Shown one piece after another: positions 1-9,129 of a stretch of 64,000 nucleotides of DNA. Source of the stretch: Entoloma clypeatum (Eukaryota > Basidiomycota > Agaricomycetes > Agaricales > Entolomataceae). A program made the position numbers and the translations under genes. How positions within the stretch are numbered: position 1 is the first letter of the stretch; each line of letters starts with the position of its first letter. The notes beneath the pieces are model-generated. The model made no database searches. It was not told the origin of the DNA and saw nothing but the letters and a program-made list of their open reading frames with translations. The stretch covers positions 2,666,001 through 2,730,000 of the forward strand of contig OY751496.1 in assembly GCA_963565915.1 (NCBI GenBank). Direction: 5' to 3'.

Positions 1-859
1 TGATCTGATGACGGATTGGTACTTGGATCGGAGTTCCGCATTGGGTTCATCTTCGGACGCCATGGGTTTGTAGCCCGTAGGGAGTGGGGTATGGGTTGCA
101 TTGGATTCACTCATCCCCATGCGTGTGAGTATTTTCTCAAGGTAAGGTACTTGATCAATGAAGATCCTCTTCCCATGTTGCCTTATCTGGATCGAAAGAA
201 ACTCTTTTGGTTCCCCACCAGGCACGAGGTGCCCTAGGTCCCTACATTCCCATGTGGTCATGAAGGCCTTCTTTTTCTCTAGCGTATATTCCCGGTTTGT
301 GCCGAGAAAAGCAGAGTCGTCGACATAGATGACAGCGATTACAATTTCCCCGTTGGTACTTTTGTGAATGAAAACACCCGCATCGGAGTGAAGCCGGACA
401 AAGCCGAGCTTTTTCATGGAGGAATCAAGTTCTCTCCACCAGGCTAATGCGGCCTGCTTAAGTCCATATAGAGCTTTGTATAGTCGGTACACGAGGTGTT
501 CTTTCCCTTTTACTACGTAGCCCTCAGGCTGTCGCATGTAGATGACCTCACGGAGCGTTCCATAGAGGAAGGCTGATGAGACGTCCAAAAGTGTCATGAA
601 CCACCCTTCAAGGGCTGTCAATGCCAGTATTAATCGGACAGTTTCATATCTCACAACTGGTGAGAAGATCTGATCAAAGTCGATCCCTTCTATCTGTGAG
701 AAGCCTTTTGCGACGAGGCGTGCTTTCAGATGCCCATCGGACTTTTCATTGTAAACCCATTTGTTCCTTAGAGCTTTCCTCCCTTCAGGCAGGGGTACTA
801 GCTCCATGATCACCCCGCGGCGTTTGAGCATATCTAGCTCTTTTCGTTCAGCCGCATAC
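1..859 (-). pseudogene. Copia reverse transcriptase segment (window-truncated)
   Basis: Read on the minus strand from 854 down to 1, the frame stays open and gives a Copia-type RT. It opens with the region just before the RT palm, then the motif RLVAKGFSQ, a DVSSAFLYG block, KALYGLKQA, and a catalytic YVDD at 316-327. These are hallmark Copia RT blocks in the right order. The frame joins that of the integrase segment across the element 1 insertion with no base gained or lost once the duplication is collapsed. The C-terminal RT and RNase H continue beyond base 1. Confidence 0.88.
855..859. repeat. Target-site duplication CATAC (left)
   Basis: CATAC at 855-859 abuts the 5' LTR and recurs at 7485-7489 abutting the 3' LTR. 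Five-base duplication is usual for Ty3/Gypsy integration. Collapsing it restores the Copia frame. Confidence 0.95.
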
Positions 860-924
860 TGTTATGGACTTACCGGTTTGTATGTTACGCACTTTTCCCT
901 TGCATTGTACCTTCGTTATTTCTT

Positions 925-1106
925 TGACTCATCGGACCGCTTATTCATTTACCTTTACTCTACCATTCTCCTTTAGTATACTTCGCTCCCGCGCTGACTC
1001 GCACTCCGCAGTAGGGATTACTCAGTCTGCAGTCGTCTGACTCACTTCGCACTGCCTTTCCGCAGTTACTGACTCATCCGCACTGCCTTCCGCAGCTACT
1101 GACTCA
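925..1106 (+). promoter_or_regulatory. Four TGACTCA (Gcn4/AP-1-type) sites in U3
   Basis: TGACTCA occurs at 925-931, 1038-1044, 1070-1076 and 1100-1106, all upstream of the TATA box. This heptamer is the consensus for Gcn4/AP-1 bZIP factors, which activate fungal amino-acid starvation genes. The sites are present in all four LTRs of elements 1 and 2. Function is inferred from the motif alone. Confidence 0.55.
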
Positions 1107-1130
1107 CTCGCTACCGCTCGTAGCCAGTAC

Positions 1131-1137
1131 TATATAA
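1131..1137 (+). promoter_or_regulatory. TATA box of element 1
   Basis: TATATAA lies 34 bp upstream of base 1165, where the 11-nt self-primer sequence begins. The spacing fits TATA-directed initiation at the self-primer. Confidence 0.7.
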
Positions 1138-1164
1138 ACCCCATGTACCATAGCTACATTCCTT

Positions 1165-1175
1165 AGATTTAGCAA
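1165..1175 (+). other. Self-primer at predicted mRNA 5' end
   Basis: AGATTTAGCAA is exactly complementary to the primer site at 1251-1261. In Tf1 and related sushi elements the first 11 nt of the mRNA fold back to the primer site and are cleaved to prime minus-strand DNA. The same arrangement is seen here. Confidence 0.75.
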
Positions 1176-1250
1176 TCACATTGCTCTTCGCCTTTCCACT
1201 TTCCTGCATACTCTGCCCGAACCTTGGAACGGTTTGTTAAGCATAACAAG

Positions 1251-1261
1251 TTGCTAAATCT
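1251..1261 (+). other. Primer-binding site (self-primed)
   Basis: TTGCTAAATCT begins 2 nt after the 5' LTR and is the exact reverse complement of 1165-1175. No match to a usual tRNA 3' end was recognised. Confidence 0.75.
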
Positions 1262-1680
1262 CGTTAGGTTCGCCCAGAGCGAAGAGAGCAACTACCAGAC
1301 GAGTCAAGACATCGCGCTTCTTTGAAGACTTCACCAGTAACCCATTTGCCTCACCAGAAGCCCGACAGGAGGAGCTAAGTCCTCGAGACAGTATCGATTT
1401 TACACTCATCCAGCAGTACATCGAATCGGAGATCCGTCGCATCCTACAGCAGGTGCTTGACGAAGAACTAGACAACGACGAGCATCGCCCCCACGGCGAG
1501 ATAGCAGAGAGCATCCATCTTGCTCGACAACACCAGATCGCGCGTTACAACGCCCGACAGAACGAACTCGAAAGCTTTCGCGTTCAAGAAGGACCTCAGA
1601 CAGGTCGGATCACAGAGATCAGAGAGTTTATCGGTGTCCAGACAACCGTTATCAGAAGATTGATTAGGACGCTCACATAG
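1262..1680 (+). CDS. Leader reading frame upstream of gag
   Basis: An open frame without an early ATG runs from the primer site to the stop ending at 1680. It encodes a charged helical peptide rich in Glu, Arg and Gln (for example SPRDSIDFTLIQQYIESEIR). Its composition matches the N-terminal arm of sushi-type Gag rather than random sequence. The gag frame opens at about 1667, just after a TAG, and overlaps this one by a few bases, so the two may once have been one ORF that is now frameshifted. Both copies (elements 1 and 2) share this state. Confidence 0.45.
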
Positions 1681-2039
1681 AGACGTCCCAGAGCCGCATC
1701 ATCACGTCGTACTCGAAGCAACAGATCTATGCCCACTTTACAACCACCGAACAACAGACCAAGTACGGTCGTTGGGCACGAAACGAGAGACTTGACCCCT
1801 TCTCACAACCGACAGACACGCAGGAACAGAGATTCCTTAGAGATCTACAAAGGAAATACCCCGAACGTTTTGCCACCGATTCCGCCGACGAGTCCCCTGA
1901 CGAATTTGCTTTTGACTCCGCGCAGTCAGATATCGAACAGACGCCTAGAACAGGGACTCATTTTCAACCCTTACCTGTATCCCGAACCCCATCTTCATCC
2001 CAACAACCCGACCCCTCTCCTTCTCTGCAGACTCTAAAC

Positions 2040-2906
2040 ATGGCAGAAGCTCCGGCAGTACAAACGATGGACACATCCAAGATCATCAAGGATCCCGGGA
2101 TGTTCAAGGACAGACACACCTTTGACGAGTGGTGGAAAGCCACCAAACTATACATCAGGTTCCAAAAGAGCCTAACAGACGATCAGAAGATCCTTGCAGT
2201 ACTATCCTGCATGATGGAAGGGTCCGGCAGGCACTGGGCCAGTAACAAGTTAGACGCTCTTGCCGTTGACAACGAGAACATCACCTGGCTAGGATTCTCC
2301 GATGATATCGCTACACGATTCTCTATCGCCAACAAATCAGTCGCTGCCAAAGCAAGACTCGAAGTTCTGAGACAAGAGAAACACACCGTCGACGAATTCT
2401 TGGACGAATTCGAAGAGCTCTTGAAGCTGTCAAACCTTGGTGAAGAAACTGGGAAATACATCCTAGAAAAGAACGTCAACCGCAGAATCTCTGAACAAGT
2501 GGCTAGTGATGCCAAGACGTACTCCGAGTACGCAAAGGAGATCCGAAACAAGGGACGACAGATGGAAGGACATGCAATGGTCATCCGAGGTGGCGGCGAC
2601 ATGCGCACCGGATCGGGTACCACTTATGGTGGTCAAGGCAAGGCCATGGAGATCGACAAAGCAGGAGTGGCCCGTTGCTACAACTGTCAACGTTTCGGTC
2701 ACCTCGCTAAAGACTGCAGCGCTCCAAAGAAGAAAGATGGTCGCAAGTGTTTCAACTGCGATCAAGAAGGCCATATTGCGCGCAACTGCCGCAAGCCAAA
2801 GAAGAACTCCGGAAGGGTTAGGAAGGTGTCTGAGGAAGATGCCGAGAATGATGAAACCACAATCTTAGAAGCCAACGAGAAGGATTTTCCCGAAGGGTCC
2901 GATTAA
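2040..2906 (+). CDS. Gag of element 1
   Basis: 288 codons from the ATG at 2040. The upstream sequence is open in the same frame back to about 1667 (including FSQPTDTQEQRFLRDLQ), so translation may start earlier. The capsid region contains TFDEWWKATKLYIRFQKS. Two CCHC zinc knuckles follow (CYNCQRFGHLAKDC and CFNCDQEGHIARNC), the RNA-binding hallmark of nucleocapsid. The C-terminus has KDFPEG, encoded across a T TTT C run at 2885-2889 where a shift to the -1 frame would enter pol. Confidence 0.92.
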   Translation: MAEAPAVQTMDTSKIIKDPGMFKDRHTFDEWWKATKLYIRFQKSLTDDQKILAVLSCMMEGSGRHWASNKLDALAVDNENITWLGFSDDIATRFSIANKSVAAKARLEVLRQEKHTVDEFLDEFEELLKLSNLGEETGKYILEKNVNRRISEQVASDAKTYSEYAKEIRNKGRQMEGHAMVIRGGGDMRTGSGTTYGGQGKAMEIDKAGVARCYNCQRFGHLAKDCSAPKKKDGRKCFNCDQEGHIARNCRKPKKNSGRVRKVSEEDAENDETTILEANEKDFPEGSD

Positions 2907-5900
2907 ACGACGCTAAGTCGCGACCCTTATCTATTAAACGGACTTGCTTGCCTTGTATGACTGCAGACAATAGAACCTATGTCATCCCTGCCAAGCGAGC
3001 CGCTGCATCGACTAAGATTGTGAAGGGAGACAAACCTCCGAAACGACGAGAGATCAGGCTGTTAGCTCAGCTCAAAACACGACGAGGACCAAAGGTCATT
3101 CGACCTGAGGTTGATAGCGGATGTGAACGCACATGCATCCATCCCAGAATAGTACGCGAACAGAACCTCCCCACGCGAGGAATACCGTCCATAGCAATTC
3201 TAAATGCGGATGGATCACCAAATTGACAACAAAAAGCGAACCAACTTGCCAAAGTCAAGCTGGATTTGGGAACACATCAGGAAACCATGGAAGCGATGGT
3301 ACTGGACATTGGGAGAACCGACATGCTCTTGGGACATGACTGGCTGGTACACCACAATCCTACGATCAATTGGACAACCGGCGCTGTAACGTTCAACCGG
3401 TGCCCAACAACATGCTGAACCAAACATTCGGAATTCAGGGTTAACCTTGATGGTCGCAAACACCGGGTTCGCATGGTTGAAGTGCGCGACAAAGATGCAC
3501 CCAAGAAGTCGGATCAGAAATGGAAGCCTGGAGACCCTATATTGGAAGCTGTCACTCCCACACCACCTCCCACAACCAAACGACCCTCATATGTTGATTG
3601 GTTTACCCACCTCTTCGAGAAGGAGAACTTTGATAAGATCCCGAAGGAAAGGGAATGGGACCATGGTATTGAACTTACACTGGACGCACCAAAGGAACTA
3701 GGGGGAAACACATATCCCATGACACAAAAGGAACAAGAGGAATTGGACGCATTCATTGATGAGGGTCTAGCAACTGGAAAGATCCGCCCGTCCAAATCCC
3801 CTTATGCTTCCCCTTGCTTCTTCATCAACAAGAAGGATGGTTCCAAATGATTGGTACAAGACTACCACATGGTCAACAAATTCACGGTCAAAGACAAATT
3901 CCCACTCCCTCGCATCTCCGATCTCTTGGACGTGCTGAAAGATGCAGTCTACTTCAATAAGATGGACATCATGTGGGGTTACAACAATGTCCGGATTAAA
4001 GAAGGCGATGAATGGAAGGCTGCCTTCCTTACCAGTCGAGGATTGTTTGAACCATTGGTCATGTTTTTCGGCCTTTGCAACTCCCCGGGAACGTTCTCTC
4101 GGATGATGGCTAGTCTATTCCGGGACCAGATCCGCCGACGCATTTGCGTGATCTACATGGATGACATTGTGGTTATTGGTAAAACCAAGGAAGAACTCGC
4201 GCGAAACACCGAAGAAATTCTGCAGATCCTATCGGACAATGACTTGTTCCTGAAGGAGAAGAAGTGTTTCTGGGAAGTAACAAAATGCCCTATATTGGGA
4301 TATGTCGTTGGTGAAGGACGTGTCGAGATGGAAACCGAGAAGGTGGACACGATCCGAAACTGGCGAGCACCCACATCAAAAAAGGAAGTCCAGAAGTTCC
4401 TTGGGTTTGCTAACTTCTATCGGCGCTTCATTGAAGGATACTCAAACATCGCGAAACCACTTACCGCACTCACAGGCGGCACTGCGTTTACTTGGGGACC
4501 AACGGAACAAAAGGCATTTGAAGGTCTCATACAGGCGATCACATCGGCACCAGTCTTGGCATTACCAAAACCAGATGGACAGTTCAGGGTCGAAACCGAT
4601 GCATCGGGCTATGCAATTGGGGCTGTACTCTCTCAAAAACAGGACGACAAATGGCATCCTATCGCGTTCTTGTCGCGGACCATGTCCGCGGCCGAACAAA
4701 ATTACGAGATATATGACAAAGAGCTCTTGGCAGTCATGGAAGCACTGAAAGATTGGAGACACTATCTGCTTGAAGCCAGGGAACGCTTCGAGATCTTAAC
4801 TGATCACAAGAACCTGGAGTATTTCCGCCGTCCTCAGGACCTAAATCAACGACAAAGGCGCTGGAAGATGAAGTTACAAGACTATGACTTCGAACTACGG
4901 CATGTGCCTGGCAAGACAAATGCAAAAGCGGACATCCTGTCGCGCTTACCCTGGTATGAAACGGAACTCGAACCACAAGACAGTGACCAAATGCTCAAGG
5001 AGGGGCTATTCTTGAAACGATTGGAATCAGAAGATGTGGTACAAATGGAGATGTTCACAGAGGAACAATTCTTTGAAGGGGGTGAAACATCTGATTCCAT
5101 CAACATTGGAAACGTCACAACCATCGAAAATCCGTGGATCGCACGCATCAAGGGTTCAAACCGCATGGAGACAGAAGTAGCCCAGGGTCTAAAAAAGAAT
5201 CCTCATTGGTATCAACAGGAAAACGGCATCACATATGCAGGCGAACGAGTCTATGTTCCACCGGACCCACAACTGCGTCAAGAACTAATGTTTGAATCAC
5301 ACGATGCACCAGTCGCTGGACATCCAGGACAGTATCGAACACACGAACTCCTCACTCGCACCTACTGGTGGCCTACCATCCTGCATGATGTAAAGAAGTA
5401 CGTAAAGGGTTGCGACACCTGTCAGCGCAACAAGATCAACAGACAGAAACGACATGCTCCGCTACACCCCCATGCAGCACCAAGTCATCCATGGGAAGAC
5501 ATAGGGATTGACGTCGTGGGACCGATACCAGAGTCTGATGGAAAGAATGCGATCCTGGTCATCACGGATAGACATTCAAAGATGCTTCATCTCATTCCAA
5601 CAACCGTGGAATTATCGGCTGAAGGATTAGCCAAGATCTATCGGGATCAGATATGGAAGCTCCACGGAATCCCCAAGAAAATCATCAGTGACAGGGGACC
5701 ACAGTTCGCCGCGAAGTTCATGGAGATACTTTGCCGCATGTTAGGGATCAAAAGGAACCTGTCCACCGCATACCACCCACAAACGGATGGACAAGCCGAA
5801 CGATCGCATCAGGAAACAGAAGCGTTCTTACGAAACTTCGTCAACCATCTGCAAGATGATTGGGCTGAATGGATCGCAATTGCAGAATTCCAGTACAATG

Positions 5901-6556
5901 ACAAAGAACATCAGGCAACGAAGCACACCCCATTCTACCTCAACTACGGTTTACATCCGTGGAAGGGAGAACTCGTGTTAGAAGATACCAATCCGGCTGC
6001 CAACGACTTCTTGAAAAAACTCAAACAGGCACGAGAAGAAGCCAATGCTGCACTGAAACAAGCACAGGACCAGATGAAGAAGACAGTTGACACACGGCGA
6101 AGTCCGTCTCGGGACTACCGCATCGGAGACAAGGTGTGGCTGGAAGGGACTAACATCAGGACCGATCGACCCTCAAAGAAACTTGATGCACTCCGACATG
6201 GACCATTCAAAGTCCTAGAGAAGAAAGGAGCTAGCGCATACCTTCTTGATCTTCCGAGGACTTGGAAGATGATTCACCCTGTGTTTAACGAGACCCTGTT
6301 GTCACCATATGAAACTCCGAAGTACGCCATCCAGAAAAAGAAACCAGCCCCTGATCCGATCATCGTCGAAGGACGAGAAGAGTACCATGTGTCTACGATC
6401 CTGGACTCTCGAAAGTTCCGCGGAAAGATCCAGTACCTCGTTCAGTGGGAAGGATATGGCCCAGAAGAGAACACATGGGAACCTCGAGCTAATGTTCAAA
6501 ACGCTCAAGATTTGATCCGTGATTTCCATCGGCAAAACCCGTCTCGACCACAATAA
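2885..6556 (+). pseudogene. Pol of element 1 (-1 frame, three in-frame TGA)
   Basis: The frame is -1 relative to gag and stays open from 2885 to 6556 except for TGA at 3224, 3416 and 3848. Domain order: aspartic protease (VDSGCERTCI), RT (YMDD in CVIYMDDIVV, near 4153; FGLCNSPGTF), RNase H (ETDASGYAIGAVL), integrase zinc finger (H-H-C-C, with HPGQYRTHELL and CDTCQRNK), integrase core (DVVGPIPES; SDRGPQFAAKF; a Glu in GQAERSHQETEAF), and a chromodomain ending the protein (YLVQWEGYGPEENTWEP). The stop at 3224 is private to this copy: element 2 has CGA there. The other two are shared. Chromodomains direct integration to heterochromatin in related elements. Confidence 0.93.
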
Positions 6557-6689
6557 AAGACGAGTTCTCAAAACCCATGACAGTATCGACCTCATCAGTC
6601 AGACACACACCGAGTTCCCCGCTCTAGTCTTCTCCCTGCCCAATATAGCCACCCCATTCTTCTTTTATCTCTCAACCATCCTCACCGCC

Positions 6690-7061
6690 ATGTCAAACAC
6701 CATCGTCACCTCCACCTCCACCACCGACATCAACCCCGCCATCGCCGCCCTCATGAACGAGGCACTCTCCATGAGAGACCAAATCCACGCTCTCGAAACT
6801 TCCCTTGCCGACCTCCTCCATCGCCAGATGCATATCCGGCTCCACTCGCTGTCCAACCTACCCGTCGCCCCGAGTCCCGAGGAAAAACAAATTCTCGGAA
6901 ACTACACCAGCACCCTCGTGATCGAGAATCGACGTATTCGGCTGGCTATCAAAGGCCTTGAACTCGCCGTGGCCATCAATGAGGAATTGATATATGATTG
7001 GAGCCTCAAGGAAAGTCTGAACTGGTCTGATCCCGGCAACAATGAGGGATGGGGACAATGA
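6690..7061 (+). CDS. Third reading frame between pol and 3' LTR
   Basis: 124 codons from the ATG at 6690, in the sense direction and in a different frame from pol, ending 35 bp before the 3' LTR. The peptide is mostly helical with likely coiled coil (INPAIAALMNEALSMRDQIH and LVIENRRIRLAIKGLELAVA). It is conserved without change in element 2. No family recognised, no signal peptide, no transmembrane segment, so it is not envelope-like. It could be an accessory product, or a bipartite helper for Gag. The reading frame is also open upstream to 6519, overlapping the end of pol. Confidence 0.55.
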   Translation: MSNTIVTSTSTTDINPAIAALMNEALSMRDQIHALETSLADLLHRQMHIRLHSLSNLPVAPSPEEKQILGNYTSTLVIENRRIRLAIKGLELAVAINEELIYDWSLKESLNWSDPGNNEGWGQ

Positions 7062-7081
7062 CTCTGTGAGGACACAGAGCT

Positions 7082-7095
7082 TGAGGAGGGGAACA
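7082..7095 (+). other. Polypurine tract of element 1
   Basis: TGAGGAGGGGAACA abuts the 3' LTR and is nearly all purine, the expected primer for plus-strand DNA synthesis. Confidence 0.8.
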
Positions 7096-7484
7096 TGTTA
7101 CGGACTTACCGGTTTGTATGTTACGCACTTTTCCCTTGCATTGTACCTTCGTTATTTCTTTGACTCATCGGACCGCTTATTCATTTACCTTTACTCTACC
7201 ATTCTCCTTTAGTATACTTCGCTCCCGCGCTGACTCGCACTCCGCAGTAGGGATTACTCAGTCCGCAGTCGTCTGACTCACTTCGCACTGCCTTTCCGCA
7301 GTTACTGACTCATCCGCACTGCCTTCCGCAGCTACTGACTCACTCGCTACCGCTCGTAGCCAGTACTATATAAACCCCATGTACCATAGCTACATTCCTT
7401 AGATTTAGCAATCACATTGCTCTTCGCCTTTCCACTTTCCTGCATACTCTGCCCGAACCTTGGAACGGTTTGTTAAGCATAACA
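7096..7484 (+). repeat. Element 1 3' LTR
   Basis: 389 bp, matching 860-1248 with about two visible substitutions. Followed directly by the CATAC duplication (7485-7489). Confidence 0.96.
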
Positions 7485-9129
7485 CATACCAGTCTTCTTT
7501 ATTTGGAAGAGGGTATATGTCTTTGTGGGACATTTCAACGATGCCAACTTGGACTGATATTGCCTCCATCAGGAGGTCATTCATCCATGCTGTTTGACCG
7601 CCCAATCTCCGTCTTCGATCTAATTTTTCAAGATCAGACACTGGAGTGTCTTCCCCATAGATGCTTCCTGGCATCTTCCGAACTCGTTGTTCCCTGATCG
7701 GTCGATCTGGTACTTGCTCGGGTTCCGGAGTGGGTACTCGTGGTTCGTCATCAGGCTCACTGGCAGGCAGTTCGTTGTCTGATTCAGGTTGATCCTGTTC
7801 AATGGGAACTGGGTCATGAGGTATTTCATTGTGACTTTCGTCGTCGTTGCTGCCAGGAATGAGATCCTCAAACTCATCAGCCGGCTCTGGGTTTTCCATT
7901 TCTGGATGGTTTTCTGGCAAAGGGTCAATGTGGCATCTAGGGTACTTGCTTTCATCAAAGATAGCTTTCCCACCCATGAAAATTGTGTTGGTCTCAGGAT
8001 CCATGAAGCGGTATCCTTTGACCCCTGGTTTTGATCCGAGATAAATCATCAATCGAGATCTTGACTCCAGGGAGTTTCTGCGTTTTTCTTTTGGGATATA
8101 TATGTATGCTTGGCATCCGAAGACTCTGACGCTGGACATGTCGGGGATCTCATTGGTCACCCTGAAATAAGGGGTTTTCCATTCAAGACGCCGCATGGGG
8201 GTTCTGTTGTATAGAAATGCTGCATGCTCCAAACAGAATTCCCACCACATCGGCGGTAGACATGCGTCGAAACGCAATGCCTGAGATTTTTCCCACAGAG
8301 TTCGATTTATCCGTTCTGCTCTACCATTCTGCTGATGCTGATATGGGAGTGTGACGTCGATCAGAATTCCATGATCGGCAAGTACATCCTTGTATTCATC
8401 GAATTCTCCACCTCCATCAACCCGCCATTTTTTAGGGGTGGCGGCGAATTGATTCTGGATCATCACAAGGAATTGTTTCAGCGCCGTGATGGCGCCTGAC
8501 TTTTTCCTAAGCAAGACGACCCAGACATGGGAAGAAAAATCATCCAAAAAGGTAAGGAAATATTTGTACTTGTGGTACGATGCCGTGGATATCTGCTTCA
8601 AGTCCGAATGGATCAAATCAAAGGGTTTGACAGCCCTTGTCATCGAGTTAGGGTAAGACTGATTCGGCATTTTCCCTTTTAGATACCCCGTGCAGCTTTC
8701 CTGTGATTTCTCACGTACTAATGTTTTGGGTACTCCTTTGGTACTGGTGGGAATCTTATTGAGCGCCTGGTCATTTGGGTGGCCAAGGCGTTTGTGCCAG
8801 GTTTCAACAGTGATTTCGCTAGAGATCGCGTGGATTTGGTCTTGGCGTATTTCAGTGTCTAACCAATAAATGGTTTGTCCGAGAATGTGAGGTGAGAACT
8901 GTATTTTGTTCTGGCCTTTGGAGATGTTGATTTCTCCACGCATTCCGTCTACTTTGTAACCGTGATTAAGGAAGACGCCTAGGGACAATAGGCGTGTGTC
9001 CATGTCCGGAATGTAGAATACAGGTCGGAGAAGGTGGGTTTTTATTTCCCCATTTAGGGTATGCCGTACTGGAACGGCCCCAACTCCGAGAATTTCCAGT
9101 TTCTTTCCCTTTTCAGCTGTTTGGACAAA
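7485..9129 (-). pseudogene. Copia integrase and linker segment
   Basis: This follows the protease in the same frame after a TGA. It shows a Copia GAG-pre-integrase zinc region (TWHKRLGHPN followed by a degraded Cys pair, only SCTGYLKGK visible), then the integrase core with Asp in DLIHSDLK, Asp in VDGGGEF and Glu in QQNGRAERINRTL, so the D-D-E triad is recognisable. An acidic, proline-rich linker follows before RT. Element 1 is inserted in the codon at 7485. Reading past 7485 into the LTR gives an artificial tail. The frame is otherwise open for about 545 codons. Confidence 0.85.

Larger units (their letters stand above)
860..1248 (+). repeat. Element 1 5' LTR
   Basis: 389 bp, TGTTA...TAACA, almost identical to 7096-7484. 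It contains four TGACTCA sites upstream of a TATATAA box (1131-1137). The likely transcript start near 1165 begins with the sequence complementary to the primer-binding site. Confidence 0.96.
860..7484 (+). mobile_element. Element 1: complete self-priming chromovirus (Ty3/Gypsy), 6,625 bp
   Basis: Two 389-bp LTRs (TGTTA...TAACA) flank leader, gag, pol and a third reading frame. The 5-bp duplication CATAC lies immediately outside at 855-859 and 7485-7489. Pol order is protease, RT, RNase H, integrase, chromodomain, which defines a chromovirus. The two LTRs differ at about two visible bases, so the insertion is recent. Pol contains three in-frame TGA codons, so this copy is unlikely to move on its own. 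Element 2 at 38988-45612 is the same family, same length, opposite strand. Confidence 0.96.

Noticed and set aside
6690..7061. Envelope-like gene after pol in element 1
   Set aside because: No signal peptide and no transmembrane helix are visible, and the peptide is only 124 residues.
7405..7484. C-terminal tail of the Copia integrase frame running into the LTR
   Set aside because: This is readthrough of the host frame into the inserted LTR; the true continuation is at 854 downwards on the minus strand.
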